Positions 19,857 to 33,517 are shown, counted from the first letter of the stretch. The stretch is DNA of 64,000 nucleotides from Microstegium vimineum (GCA_022036555.1 CM039123.1:11347217-11411216); one strand, 5' to 3'. Program-made: numbers and translations. The notes: a model not told the origin generated them from the sequence alone.

Positions 19857-21083
19857 TGAAAGTGCAATCAAGTTCTAAGTGAATTTTGGTGACATGACAA
19901 TATAATTAGAGGACTAATGAGACTTTACAAGTATGACAAGCAGGTTGAACATAAGGAGGTTGATGAACATGTTGGCGGACCCCTCCAATTACAAAAGTGC
20001 ATGGCAACAAGCTCAAAAGACATTTAATTCATTTTACATTTCGAAATTGAGTTAGGTATGCCGTATTATTAAGAGGGATTCAACACGTATGCCAACAAGT
20101 GAACTAAATGCTACATCTATACAATCATCATATACCTCCACATACATAGTAGGCAAAACAGCCAGCTATTCCAAGATCCACTCTTTGCTGTCTTTGCCAG
20201 GCCGGCCGGCACTGCCGCGACTTGATCTGCCCGTTGGACAGTGGAGGGGTATTTCTTATCCCCTCACTCACCCCCAACGGCTAGCTCAGTCATTCACTGA
20301 TTCATTCTTCGAAAAACAGAAAGAGAAGCTCCCTTCTTGCTCCCCATTCTCCCTTGGTGCTCCAACTCTCTTCCCCATTGATTTCCACTCAAATCTTTGA
20401 GAGTTTGAGGCTCCAAGCTTGAGAAGAAGCTTCTCCCTCGGATCTTAAACTCCTACAAGCATTTAGTTCGTGTGGTGGCCGGCGGTTTGAGTTTGTTACT
20501 CTTGGAGCTTTGCTCCTAGCCGGTTAGGCGTCGCCCTTGAGCTTGCCTCCTTCGTGTGGCAGCCTAGGGGAGTTTGTAACATCCATTTGCTAATACATAG
20601 CCCCTCATCTCAAGAGTTCATTCTCTTGACTTGAGACCGAGGAAAGAGCTAGCCTTTGTGGCGAGCTTGAGCCTTGTGTGGCGTACCTCAACAACGTGGA
20701 CGTAGGCAAGCCTTAGTGGCGAGCTGAACCACGGGTCAAATCTTGTGTCACCTTGTGTTTGTCCTATTACTTTGATATACTTTGCTTTCAAGGTGATTTC
20801 TAGGTTTTGGACCCGATCTACTCGGTGGGTGTGTTGCTACCACTTTCAAGTGATGCTAGAGGTTTCTTACACCTCTAGGAAGGTTTTGATTCAAGCACAA
20901 TTTCCATTTGAGTTTCATATTTTGAATTGTGCAAGGTTCTATCCAGGTGACCAGCACTGCCGCCCCAAAGAGCAGCAGTGCCGGACCTAAGGCCGGCAGT
21001 GCCACGCCTGTGCTGACAAAAAGTGTGAAGTTTGTTTTAAACATGCCTATTCACCCCCCCTCTAGGCTAATCAGGTCCTTACA
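19857..21083 (+). mobile_element. 5' LTR of a SIRE-like Ty1-copia element
   Basis: This segment starts TGAAAGTGCAATC, like SIRE/Opie-type LTRs, and ends in ...TCCTTACA directly before a tRNA-Met primer site. It is about 1.23 kb. The 3' LTR is absent because the element is truncated inside gag, so no target duplication can be checked. Confidence 0.65.
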
Positions 21084-21085
21084 AG

Positions 21086-21097
21086 TGGTATCAGATC
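21086..21097 (+). promoter_or_regulatory. Primer binding site (initiator Met tRNA)
   Basis: TGGTATCAGATC is complementary, with one or two changes, to the 3' end of initiator methionine tRNA, the usual copia minus-strand primer. It starts three bases after the LTR. Confidence 0.7.
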
Positions 21098-21133
21098 AAG
21101 GTTATCTCATTAAACACTTAACTGTGTGAGATA

Positions 21134-22590
21134 ATGGCCGAAGAGGGAAGTGTCAAGGAAGTTGACCCCAAGGATGTGGACTTGCACTCCACGGACAACA
21201 ACGATGAGAGTGTGGCCACGGACAAGTACTTGACCACCGCTAGCATGTCCGCCGGAGAGAAAGCAAGAAGAAAAGAAGAAAGAAGATTGAGAAGAGAATC
21301 AAAGAGATTGCAAAAAGAAGAAAAAACAATCAATGAAGCCAAGAGCATAAAGCTTGCCGAGAAGCTCCATAGAAAAGAAGTGAAAAGATTGAAGAAGGAG
21401 CTCAATACTAAAGAGGAGGAGCTAAAGAAGAGCAAAGAGCAAGCCTCTCAAGTGGAGATTGATTCTAGTAGCTCCGATGATGATGATGATGCATCATACC
21501 AAGCCTCCAAGATCGTGAAGAAGGATCAGAAGAAGAAGAAGAAGAAGGATGATGGCAGCAAGAAATGCTCCGTCGTATCCTTCAACTATTCATCTATTTC
21601 TAACCATGAGCATAAACCTCTATTTCATATTCCCACGGGCAAGTTGCCTCATTTCGATGGGACAAACTTTGCTAAGTGGAAACACTTGATGAAAGCTTAT
21701 CTTGTAGGTCTTCACCCCGATGCTTGGGAGATTGTCCATAGAGGATGTGAGCCTCCGGTGGATCCTACAAGCCCCACCACCACCAAGCTCCGTTGCATAC
21801 AACTCAATGCACAAGCAACTAGTGTGTTGCTAAGTGCATTAGATGGTGATGAGTACAACAAGGTGATGGGTTTGGAGGTTACCAAGGAGATATGGGACAC
21901 CTTGCATCTTGCACATGAGGGTGTGAGCAAAGTAAGACAATCTAAGATTGATCTATTGATGGTCAAGCTCAACCGTTCATGATCAATGAAGGTGAAGGGG
22001 CACAAGAAATGTTTGATAGATTGATGACTATGGTTGACAAGATTAGAGGCCTTGGTGGTGAAGAGGTCAATGATCACAAGGTCGTCAAGATTATGCTAGA
22101 AGCCTACTCTCCAAGAAATGAGACCGTGGTGACCTTGATTAGAGACAAGAAGAGATTTGAGTACTTCACACCAAGTGATGTGCTTGGAAGAATTATGACT
22201 TTTGATCTACAAAGAGAAGAAGCACTTGAGAGGAAGAAGCTTGGTGAGATGCAAGCAAGGATGGAGGGGATGAAGATCAAAGATGTGGCTCTCAAGGCAA
22301 ACAAGAGCAGCAAGAAATCAGCTCCTAGTTGTCCTAAAAACAGCAAGCAAGCTTCCTCAAGCAAAGCACAAGCAACCAAAGCCATCAAGCATGAACCCGA
22401 AGCTCCAACATCAAGTGATGGTGAAAGTGAAGATGGACAAGATAAAAACATAGATGACATGGCTCTATTCATGAGAAGATTCAACAAGGGCCTAAAGAAG
22501 AATGGGTACAAGCTCATAAAGAGAAGGTTTCCAAACAAGAAATCAAGAACTTGCTTCAATTGTGGTAGCACCGAGCACTTCATCGGCAAT
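21134..22590 (+). pseudogene. Copia (SIRE-like) gag, frameshifted and truncated
   Basis: The start is ATG 21134. A Lys/Glu-rich coiled N-terminus with acidic Ser runs is followed by the copia gag domain (GKLPHFDGTNFAKWKHLMKA, AYLVGLHPDAWEIV). The first frame stops at 21980-21982 after one lost base. The gag domain then continues in another frame (GAQEMFDRLMTMVDKIRGLG). It reaches a zinc knuckle (CFNCGSTEHFIGN) whose last Cys is missing, because similarity ends near 22590. Protease, integrase, RT and RNase H are all absent. It is a dead 5' remnant. Confidence 0.85.
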
Positions 22591-22704
22591 AGGTTTCGTA
22601 CGGAAAATCGATTGTTTTCGAGTCCGGGTCACATACACGACCCTAATAGGTTTTGGAATCAGACTCTGTATCATGTTAGACAAGAGCTATTCAAACTTGC
22701 ATGA

Positions 22705-22706
<2 letters not shown>

Positions 22707-22751
<45 letters not shown>
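22707..22751. repeat. (AT)n microsatellite
   Basis: About 22 uninterrupted AT units lie shortly after the point where gag similarity ends. Confidence 0.95.
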
Positions 22752-22753
<2 letters not shown>

Positions 22754-23433
22754 AGACAAAAAAAATGGATGGACCAAAAAAGTAAAAAAATGCTCATAAT
22801 AAATAAAGTGAGGCACATGGTATGTTTAGTTGTCGGCCACATTTTACCACGTCTAACCAACCACATGTGTGGCTTGCCATAATCTGTGGCAAAAACAATC
22901 TATTTGGTCAGTGACTAAGGTTTGACAAAATAAGTGACTACTATTTGGATTACTATCAAAGCTTGGTAAAAGATTGTGACATATGTTTGGTTTGCAACAA
23001 CAGATAAGTCATTTTTTTATAAAATCAATTTGTTTCCGATTCACCAAATCTATTTTTTATCTTTCTAAAGGAAATAAAAAACAAAATAAGAAAAAGGAAT
23101 AGTACTAGAATTTTTGATTTTTTAGTTTTTTTGTGATTAAAATATTCGAAAATTAAGAATGGTATAGTTACTTAAATTTAAAAAGTGAATCCAAGATTTT
23201 GATATCTAGTTATTATTAGCTAAAAAAGTGTTTTTAATAAAAAATAGTCTAGGAAGTTTAAGGCAAGCATATTTAGATTAAAATAGGAAATGGAATGCAA
23301 GCTAGTGTTACATTCAAACGAGTCCAAAACCAGTAGTAAGTTTCCCTTAATTCATATCATAGACACTATATATACAAAGTAACTATGTAGATCACCAACC
23401 AAGCAAACTCCCCATAAACTTATTAAGCTCTGC
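22752..23433. other. AT-rich intergenic DNA
   Basis: Nothing coding was recognised. It includes the left flank of the hAT-like insertion. Confidence 0.45.
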
Positions 23434-23442
23434 ATCTATCAG

Positions 23443-24056
<614 letters not shown>

Positions 24057-24065
24057 ATCTATCAG

Positions 24066-25259
24066 GCGATGCAGCTCAGGCCAAGGCTCCCTCCCAGCAA
24101 TTCCTCAGCAGCTTCTTCTACAACACAAAACAAATGATCATGAGAATAAAATCCTCTCCTAAAACCTTGCTAGAATTTACAGTCCAACTAGCTTTATTAG
24201 GAAGTAAATCTCCAATTGCTGTGAAAATTAAGTGCTGAAGATTTTTTTTTAAAAAAGGGTCACATCTTTGACAAATATAGCTGTTCTATCCAGTGTTATC
24301 CTAGCAAAAGCTACTTGCAAAGGTTCAGCTTAGGCTAGACAAAGGCTTATGTCAATCACATGATGAGAAATTGATAAAAAGTAAACCCACTTAGCTACAC
24401 GTGGGTGCAGCAATAGACGCACTGATCTGAGACTGAGAGCAGACGGGATTACAGAGTACACGCACTGATCTGCCTTGAAGTACTCCACTGTCCACTGGAT
24501 GACAGGCATGTCGGCCCACAGTGTGTCCATGCGCAATGGCATCCCGCACGTACACGGCCACACGGCAGCAGCCTGCAGCGCGGCCGCGCAACGCACGCTA
24601 TCTCGGCCCACGGGCTAGCGCAATGGGCCATCCATCCAGCTGGCTACGGATGATCGTCCGAGACCGTCCGCGCTTGAGGTTTGGGCTGGGTTCTGGCCTC
24701 TGGCCTCTGGAAACAGTAGGGCGAGCCCGAGAGACTACCATACTCTCTTTTTTTTTTTGGGAGTGACTACCTATCATTGGGCTGATTTTAATTTGAGTCT
24801 CAGTCAATTTTTTTAAACCAATCAATACAAGACACGTGTACTGATTCCATTACAGTTTATGTTTCTGTTTTTAGTTGTTCCGCGGACGCTCATTGTTGCA
24901 AATGCAGCTCGAGCGTGCAATCATGGATATCCGGGTAAAATCCAAAACCGGTTATCAGTGGGTCAATCCAAAACCCGTTACCATAGTGGGTCTACAACTA
25001 AAAACCATTCAGATAACATTCTTGAAGAACAAGAAAGAAAAGGGGAAACCTGGATACGGAAGACTGGCAGGGAAACGAACCCCAACAGATCCAAAAATAT
25101 CTACACAGCTAAACAAACGCAAAGGAAAAACCATGCGGACAAAAGGGAAAACAAAACCAAAACCAGATGAACATGCGGGTCAAGGTGATAAACCATTTGA
25201 AAAAAGGTACCACTCATCCAATTCATCACTGTCTGCTACCCCCAATCTTTTGACTTGAA
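24066..25259. other. Intergenic, no gene recognised
   Basis: Mixed composition. The Lys/Asn/Thr-rich open frames between 24860 and 25258 show no known domain and may be upstream LINE sequence. Confidence 0.4.
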
Positions 25260-25277
25260 AAAATTGCATACCATCTA

Positions 25278-26036
25278 GTGAATCGTGCTTACAAACTTGA
25301 AAAGAAAGGACAGTTCTCTACTAAATCACTCTACAGATTCTTAACTGACAGAGGGGTCTTAAGCAAGGTGGCTAAATGTATTTGGAAATGCAAAACTCCT
25401 TTAAAAATCAAATTCTTCCTCTGGCAATCCTTTAACAACAGGCTTCAGGTTGCTAAAAACCTAATTAAACGAGGGTGGAGAGGTTCTGAACGTTGCTGTC
25501 TTTGTGGGGAAATTGAGTCTGTGGAGCATTTGTTTTTTGGTTGTCACTTATCTCGATTGATCTGGGGAATGATCAAGGATAACTTTCATATGAATTGGAC
25601 TCCTTCCAGTTTAGATGACTTCAATTATGTCTGGCTGCAGGGCAAGGGGCCTATGTCAAGCAGCCTGTTGATGTTCTTCTTTGCAGGTTTTATGTGGTCC
25701 CTATGAATTATGAGGAACAAGATGGCCATTGAGAAGTGCTTCCCCAAAGCTACAACTGATGTTATATACATGGTTGTGTCGTTGATGCAGAAATGGAATC
25801 TTCTACTCAAGGAGAAGGATAAGGAGCGTATTGATCAAGTTCTGAACAAGATCCTGAACTGGTTGAAAAACTTCTGTCCTAATGATGTCTTGCAATCTGA
25901 TGTATCTGAACTTTAGGACCAGTTTCTCAGTTCTCTGTTGGTTTTGTATCGGCGACTGGTAACCCCAGATCTCTAGACTTTGTATCTGTTACCGTTTGGC
26001 TTTATAAAAGTAGAGTGTTCTCGTTGAAAAAATACA
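25278..26036 (+). pseudogene. LINE (non-LTR) reverse transcriptase 3' remnant
   Basis: The zinc-binding domain found at the C-terminus of plant L1-type reverse transcriptases (zf-RVT) is clear: GQFSTKSLYRFL, IWKCKTPLKIKFFLWQ, RCCLCGEIESVEHLFFGC. The frame hits TGA at 25704-25706 where relatives have Trp (...MWSL then IMRNK), then stays open to 25915. A 3' UTR-like tail ends in an A-run near 26030. The reverse transcriptase and endonuclease domains are missing, as in a 5'-truncated LINE insertion. The start shown is only the edge of similarity. Confidence 0.85.
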
Positions 26037-26039
26037 CCT

Positions 26040-28300
26040 AGATTTAACATGGTTTTACTGGACTACACTGAATCTAAACTAGAATCAACCCCAAGGTTAT
26101 CTGAATTACAAAAATGCCACCTTCTATGAAGGTACATATATCTATGAAGGACCTATGACCTGTCTAAAATCAAAAGAACTAGACATGCTTGAGGCATATA
26201 TGACGATCCTGACCATATATTTGATTTTATTCAGATTACCATAGAAGACAAAAGCAACTATAATAATGCACAACTTCCACTCATCTGATATAGGTAAGCT
26301 AATCAGTTCAATAGGTTCAATGCCCTATGAGATCAGGTATGTGACTCCATAGGCAGCAACACTTTGGGGGACACTGTAATTCAATAAGCTAAAAATCCAA
26401 CTTACTCAAACATGTCTAGAACCCATTGGTAGGTGGTAGTAGCATGCACCGTCACGAACAAATCATTGCACGATCTGACTGAACAATTGACTGAGCACTA
26501 CTATACATATTTGTCATTGTACGATCTGAAAGGTGCAACACTTAATCAGTCATTGATACAAAGGTGCAACACTTAATCAACATTTTCCCCATTAGAGACT
26601 GAAAGTAAGCTACAATATGAAGACACATTCTACATATATTACTACTACTAGAATTAGATCAGTAACTTATACTAAAAAAACTTATTTTCAAGGAACTTAT
26701 ATCGAAGGTTGCGAAAAAATACAACAAGACATAAATATCTAAACTGAACTAAAACTTAAAAACTTGACTAAAACAAAACTAGAGTTAATTAAAAACTAAA
26801 CTAATAACTATACTGAACCTGAAACTTATCTAAACTGAACTAAAACTTAAAAACTTTAAAAACTGAACTAATAACATAAACCAAGAAGCAGACCAACCCC
26901 AGTGGCATGAAGGTGTCGCTCATGGCGCCGCTCCAATCAGAGATGTACTGGTTTATGGCGCCTCACTCAGACTCAGGCTCAGAGCAGCGCATCCTAGTCT
27001 CACCACCGAGAATGGAATCCAACGATCTCTGTCCACCGCTGCAAGGAGAAGAGCACAGGGGACCTGTCAATCTCGATCCAAAAAAGAAAATAAAATGAAA
27101 GAAAGTAACAAAGCTACTATTCTCTGTGTCTTGGTTGACTGAATGTCTGACACAAGAAATTCATCTCCTTCTGAGTGATGATCACAAACACACACACACA
27201 ACAAAAAAAACTAGGCTCGAAAAGCATGGTTTACTGTAACAAAATTTTCAGGAGCTCTAAAATTTATTTAGAGCATGCAACATGCAAACCTTGAATAAAC
27301 TGAAAATGAAATTCAACATATTTGCTTATATGGTGGTAGATATGTGCAGTCATAACAAGATTGAACCTGACCAATGGTTCAACTACAGAATGTACTGTTC
27401 CACAGTAAAACTGAACTAATCGAACGACATTCTACTGTATTTTTTGAAGCCAAGGAACCACTAAAGCCATAGCGGAGCAAATGAAACAAAAAGCTTGAGA
27501 ATCTGTACCTTGCCCGCCTGGATGTTGGCTTGGTGAACCTTCACGCCAGACTCAAGCTTCAGCGAGTCCTCTGCTCAGACCAAACCACAAGCCGAAATAG
27601 GTTCAGAAAAAATTCACATAAAAACACAAGGGAGGAGAACGGATCAGACAAGATTGAGACATAAAAAATCGAAACAAAGCACATCGCCTTTCAAGCAGAT
27701 TCCGACACAGAGTTACTTAAACCGCAGATGCCCAGCACACATGGCTAAACCAGCATCCCTAACACACAAAAAAATATCTAGCAGATAACCTGAAATACTA
27801 AATCAGGATGGGATCGATAACTAAAACTAAAATAAAAAAAAACAAAGCATCGTGGCACCAAACACACTACAGATCCAAGCTAATTTTAAGCACAAAACAC
27901 AGATTATGGATTTTGAGCACCAGATTTTTTGAATACTTCACAGGAGAGAGAAGGCAAGCAAAATAGGATTCGAGTAGGGGAGGGTACCTGCGCCGAGGAA
28001 ACAGAAAACACGAACGAGCTCTCCCCCACTATCTGGACTGGACGAGGCGAATGAGATCTTCCACCGAATGGTTTGGGGAGGAGATGAATCGACAAAAACA
28101 AAACACAAACGGTGAAAACGAAAACACACAGAAACCACAAACTCGATTCAGAGGATAGGGGGAGAGGGGGAGAGGCGGCTACAAGATATGCGCTCCCATG
28201 GCTGCTGCCAAAAGCAGCACCTCCCCCTGCTTCGGGAAGATGAATAGGACGCAAATGAGGAAAAGGAGGACAAGAGAGATTTTAGAGAAAAGAGAGAGGA
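26040..28300. other. Intergenic with possible gene debris
   Basis: Mostly AT-rich. The 27900-28300 part, read on the minus strand, has a TC-rich leader-like stretch with a GT donor context near 27988 (GGCGCAG then GTACCC). No complete gene can be assembled. Confidence 0.35.
27509..27570 (-). pseudogene. Exon-like fragment of an unknown gene
   Basis: A 62-bp GC-rich island is bounded by GCAG acceptor and GTAC donor contexts. It reads DSLKLESGVKVHQANIQAGK in one frame. I do not recognise the family, and no matching coding exons were found on either side. It may be a leftover or captured exon. Confidence 0.25.
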
Positions 28301-28890
28301 AAGGTTAGGCGCGGAGTTCGAAAAGCTATGGCATTGGTATATGGGATCACCCGCGTGCATCGAGACCCGATACGCCCACAGAAACGTGCTGGAGAAAGAA
28401 ACAGCCCACAGAAACAAAACAGCCCATCTAAAAAATCAACCGAGGACAAATAAAAAAACAGACGTCGGATGCTTAGAAATTTCGTTTATTTTTAACAAAG
28501 AGTCTCTAAGGGATCTCGTAGCGATAAAGGGAGTAGGTTGGCCCCAGTGGCCCAGTACACGGCCACGGCCAGCAGAGCGTCAACAGGTCCTGACGTGACG
28601 TGAAGCGAGCCCGTGCCGTGCTGCTGCCTGCTGGTGCGAGGACCTGCCTGGAGGAGTGTTTTCACGGGGAGCAGCAATGGGACAGGCGAGCAACGGTGAC
28701 AGCTGCTGCCTGCCTGTGCCCTGAGCAATGGTGGAAATACTACTGCCTGCCGCTAGATGCTGCCTCGGACTGCTGTGTCCCGTCCCCGTCCGGCGTGCTG
28801 GTGTTGGCAGAACAGCAGCAGGCCAGCAGGCAGCACCATTGCACTTGCACCGTGGATGGACAATCGGAGAGGGAGAAACGTTTATGCTCA
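28300..28890. other. GC-richer intergenic segment
   Basis: It contains CTGC-rich sequence around 28580-28870 with chance open frames on both strands. No homology was recognised. Confidence 0.35.
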
Positions 28891-29131
28891 TAATATTATT
28901 ATGAGTAAAATATTATTTTTTGGTGAAAAGTATTTTCGTAGTTTGACTAATTAGATTGGTAGAAAATACATACAATATTTATTTTTTAAAATAAATTTAT
29001 TATGAAAATGGATTTAACCATCTATTTAGTGACATTAATTGTATACCATAAATGATAATATTTTTATATAAAATTTATTAAAGTTATTTTTTAGAAACAA
29101 GAACGACAATTAAAAAGGGATAGAGGGAGTA
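28890..29131. mobile_element. Truncated Stowaway-like MITE
   Basis: AT-rich sequence ends in GGGATAGAGGGAGTA (29117-29131), the typical right end of a Stowaway MITE. The left end is not found, so it is partial. Confidence 0.4.
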
Positions 29132-30622
29132 GAAGAGAGTAGACAATCCAGATGGACACATGTCACAGAGTAATATGTTGGTGTTGCATCACATAGCTTG
29201 TTTGGATCTTATACTCTAGATAGACAATTCTAGATCTTCAGACCCTAAACTTGTAATTTAAACTATTATCTAAAATTTAGCAGATCTCACAAAAAATTCC
29301 TTAATATATTAAACCACACAGAAGTGAGCCAAAGTGATTTAAAGCTTAGTGCTTATTTAATCCAAATGAGACCTAACCTTGAGCATGCTTAGCTCTCGTT
29401 TGGTTGCTAGACATGCCGTAGAAACTCTGTTTTGTCCTACCATGTGTGCACCTTGAGCTAAAAAATTGACACAAGATTTTAGGACCCCAACTTGTCCTAG
29501 TTTGAGTGAGTCACAATGTAGTTGTGTCCGATTGTAGCTTGCAATCAAGCAGAGCCCAGCTAGATCAAATTGTCTCAGAGCAAGTATAATCATGGTCTTA
29601 TAGCCAAGCCATTCAGTATTTTTGTCCAATGTAAAAGATAAAAGAGATACTAGAAGACTAGCTCTTCTGTAGGGGTAACCAATGCAACAAGCTAGGCATG
29701 AAAGCCATGGAGTGGTGGGCTCATATAGCAAGTGTATGTGAGGAATAACATGAAAGAAAAATATGAGACATGGCACCACACGACAACAACCATTATTTAT
29801 AGACAAATATGAGATAACTACTGTATGACTTGGCTAATATAACTTGACTTATAGTCAAACATTTAAAACATTAAAATTGTAGTAACCAAATATGCTAGTA
29901 TAGAAAAAAATATGTAAGCATAGGCGCACAATTAGTAGGAAATAAAGTATGTACGCTTAGCTCTTCATAAATAGTTAGTTTAGGACAGTCAACAGTATGA
30001 GCTAGTTACTAACTATAAGACAATATTTTTTCTGGTGTTAACTTTTAGCAATAGCTCATAATACGATTAGGTCTACATCTGCATGACATCCTCATATAAT
30101 CTTAAAATATATGTATAAAACTAGCACTTGATTAAAAAAGGACTTTTTCTCTTTACAATATGAGATAAAACCCTTAGAGCTACTTCATAACTTGTATGCC
30201 ACGCTGGAGCTGCTCTTATCTTATCTTTCTTTATTATACTTGTTAAATAAAATATCATATGAGTTAGCTCTTTTAACATGGTTAGAGCTGCCCTGATTGA
30301 TCTTGATCTCGTGTATATCGACATATGAATAAACAAGCCTCAAGAAACCTAACTAGCTAGCAAAAAACTCATAGGAACCGTTAAGGAATACCGAACATAA
30401 AAAACTTTTAAGGGCATTCGTAATGGTATTTGCTACGTAGCTAGCTTATGTGAAAGTAAGAGACAAAAGTAAATACTATTTTATACTATTGAACCTACAC
30501 ATTTATCTCTTAGATTCTTAGACTACATGAAATAAATTAGGTATTTGTTCATCGTTAGTGATTATTCTCTCTCCTACATTTTACCTGTCCACGTCATAAT
30601 AACTAGTCAAACAGCTAGCTGT
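29132..30622. other. Intergenic rich in MITE-like fragments
   Basis: Segments such as CTTGTTTGGATCTTATA (29200), GAGCAAGTATAAT (29579) and AAGGGCATTCGTAATGG (30410) look like ends of common grass MITEs. I could not pair them with target duplications. No gene was recognised. Confidence 0.35.
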
Positions 30623-31330
30623 AAAGGCCCATGCATTAAAGCAAGAGGGGATGTAGGAACTATTTAATACCACATTGCTTGTGAAAGTAGAGGTATTGGT
30701 TGGACCGGACTATATAATGAGACTATTGGTCACACCAATATATCATAAAATTAAGAGCTAGAGTTTCTACCTCTTCTCGCTGTTGCGCCACCGTAGCTAC
30801 TCCAGTCCGATCGTCGGCGTGCACCGGCGACCGGGCGAGCAGGTCTCCGGAACCCTTGTCTTCGTGATCCTGCAGCGGGAGAAGGCGAATAAGGTTTTTG
30901 GGAAGCGCTCTTCGCGTGACTGCTCCCAATCTTTACGACGAGTCGTCTTCCGTCCAAGTCAGGCGGCGCTACGTCCCGGCGTATTCGTCGTCAGCTGAAC
31001 TGAAGTCTTCCGCCGCCGCTGATCGACATCAACGACATCGACATCGTCTTCAACAACCTGAACGTCGCTCCATCGACACCCGCATCTTCTCCATCTTCAC
31101 CGCAATCTACTACTCCTACAACCAGCAGGTATAAACCTTGTGATCTAATCTTGTCGTTCATACTATCCAATCTATCTAGTAAACAAGCTATGTCTATGCT
31201 AGTTAACTTGAACATGCTATGTGATATGTGGTTTAATCATGTTAGTATGCGGTACATGCTTATTCTAGTTAATCAATCTGTCATGATTTATATTCTGGTA
31301 TTAATCTGGAAATTGTCATATTATTTATCA
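30623..31330 (+). repeat. 5' LTR, 5'-truncated
   Basis: It aligns with 35884-36597. The first 58 bases present in the 3' LTR are missing, so the left target duplication is lost. No tRNA-Met primer site follows; the sequence goes to the gag ATG within 36 bp. Confidence 0.85.
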
Positions 31331-31366
31331 ATCCAAAAACTTTATTGTAGATTTCCAGAATTATCT

Positions 31367-32458
31367 ATGACTAGTTTTGTTAACGCGTTGAAGCCAGAAA
31401 AGTTTACTGATGCAAACTTTAAGAGGTGGTCCGTCAGGGTCACAGATTGGCTTACTGTCATGAATGTTTTCTGGGTCAAAGATAGCTTGCCCGAGGGTAA
31501 TATCTCTGATGAAGATCAGAGAAAATACCAGGAAGCTAATAAGATCTTTATGGGAGTTGTGCGTATTGTGGTGTCGGATCATATCTATGATGCCCTCATG
31601 CACTATGGAGATGCACAGTCTCTGTGGAACTATCTGAACTCCACCTATGGAGCTTCGGATGCAGACAAAGAGCTATATCTCATGGAGAGCTTCCATGACT
31701 ATAAGATGGTTGGTAATAAATCTATAGTCGAGAAAGCTCATGAGGTGCAGCGCATGGCTAAGGAACTTGAGATCCTTAAGTGTGTTTTACCCGATGAATT
31801 TGTGGCTGGTTGCATTATTGCAAAGTTGCCTTCTTCATGGAGGAGCTTCGCCCCAAGTCTTAAACACAAGAGACAGAAAATATCAGTTGAAAACTTGATA
31901 ACATCTCTTGATGTTGAAGAGAAGGCTCGGGCTAAAGACAACACTGAGAAGGAGAACGAAGATAGAGCTAGTGCCCACTTTGTCCAGAGAAACCATGTCA
32001 AGAACAAAGTAAAGGTTAAGTTTTTCAATGCCAAATCAACTACTCCCTTCAAGAAGAAGAAGAAGAAATACAAAGCTGAGATGCCTTGCTTTACCTGTGG
32101 AGAGCTTGGTCATTTTGCTAAAGATTATCCGGAACGAGCGGACCGAAAAGAGAAAAAGAAGGCCAATCTCGTGACTACTAGCAAAACTGATGACGGGTAT
32201 GGTAATTTCCCTACTGTACTATCAGTTTTTCAATTACCAAGTTGGTGGGTTGATACAGATGCTAATATTCACGTGTGTGCTGATATCTCTTTGTTTTCTT
32301 CTTACCAGGGGGCTCCAAGGTTCATCCGTCCTAATGGGGAATGGGTCACATGCTTCTGTTCGTGGTGTTGGCACGGTAGATCTAAAGTTTACTTCGGGAA
32401 AGATCGTGCAATTGAAGAACGTGCAGCATGTCCCTACTATTCGCAAGAACCTTGTTAG
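31367..32458 (+). pseudogene. Copia gag and start of protease
   Basis: ATG 31367 begins a gag protein (LKPEKFTDANFKRWSVRV, YGASDADKELYLMESFHDYK). The zinc knuckle CFTCGELGHFAKDY ends in Tyr (TAT 32126-32128) where the family has Cys. The protease active site reads WWVDTDANIHVC: its DTGA core has Asp for Gly at 32258-32260. The frame is lost just after the protease core, near 32310, and pol continues in another frame from there. Confidence 0.88.
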
Positions 32459-33505
32459 CGTATCCCTTCTTTTAAGAGATGAGTTTAAAGTAGTATTAGA
32501 GTCCAATAAAGTAGTTATTTCCAAGCATGGGCAATTTATTGGTAAAGGCTATGAATACGGAGGCTTGTTCCGCTTATCTTTGGCAGATTTTAGTAATAAG
32601 TCAGTTAATCATATTAGTGGCACCATTAATGATAAAGTGTTTGGCATTCTCGTTTATGTCATGTGAATTTTGGCTTGATGTCGCATTTATCTAGCTTGAG
32701 TTTAATTCCAGATTTCACTATTCCCAAAGGTTCTAAGTGCCATAGTTGTGTGCAATCAAAGCAACCTCGAAAGCCTCATAAGGCAGCGGAGGAGAGAAAC
32801 TTGGCGCCTCTTGAACTCATACATTCTGATCTTTGTGAGATGAATGGTGTGTTGGCAAAAGGTGGAAAGAAATATTTTATGACTTTAATTGATGATGCAA
32901 CTAGATTTTGCTATGTTTACTTGTTGAAAACTAAAGATGAATCACTAGACTACTTTAAATTCTATAAGGCTGAAGTTGAAAATCAGTTAGAGAGAAATAT
33001 TAAACATCTAAGGTCTGATCGTGGTGGTGAATATTTTTCTATACTATTTGATGAGTTCTGTGCGGAACATGGCATTATTCATGAGAGGACAACTCCCTAT
33101 TCACCCGAATCAAACGGGATTGCCGAGAGGAAAAACCGCACGTTGACTGACTTGGTGAACGTCATGTTAGACACTGCTGGACTATCTAAGGCATGGTGGG
33201 GGGAAGCTTTATTGACTGCGAGTCATGTCCTGAATAGAATTCCAAACAGAAATAAAGAAACAACTCCATATGAGATTTGGGTTGGTAGGAAACCATCACT
33301 TTCATACTTGCGCACGTGGGGATGTTTGGCGAAAGTCAATGTTCCAATTTCTAAGAAGCGTATGCTTGGACCGAAGACTGTGGACTGTGTCTTTCTAGGA
33401 TATGCTCACCATAGCATTGCTTATAGATTTTTAGTAGTAAAATCCGAGGTTCCTGATATGAATGTAGATACAATTTTTGAATCTCGTGATGCTATATTTT
33501 TTTAG
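32310..33505 (+). pseudogene. Copia protease end and integrase
   Basis: After the first shift the frame carries protease/pre-integrase sequence (LKFTSGKIVQLKNVQHVPTI) to 32666. A second shift near 32630 moves it to the integrase frame. The HHCC region is partly visible (RLCHVNFG, KCHSCVQSK). The catalytic triad is present in LIDDATRF, LRSDRGGEYF and SPESNGIAERKNRTL. TAG at 33503-33505 separates integrase from RT. The residues needed for catalysis remain, but the reading frame is broken three times. Confidence 0.88.
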
Positions 33506-33517
33506 AATATATTTCCT

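Noticed and set aside
27904..28417. Minus-strand frames as a small secreted protein gene
   Set aside because: Composition looks like a TC-rich leader and the frames lack conserved features.
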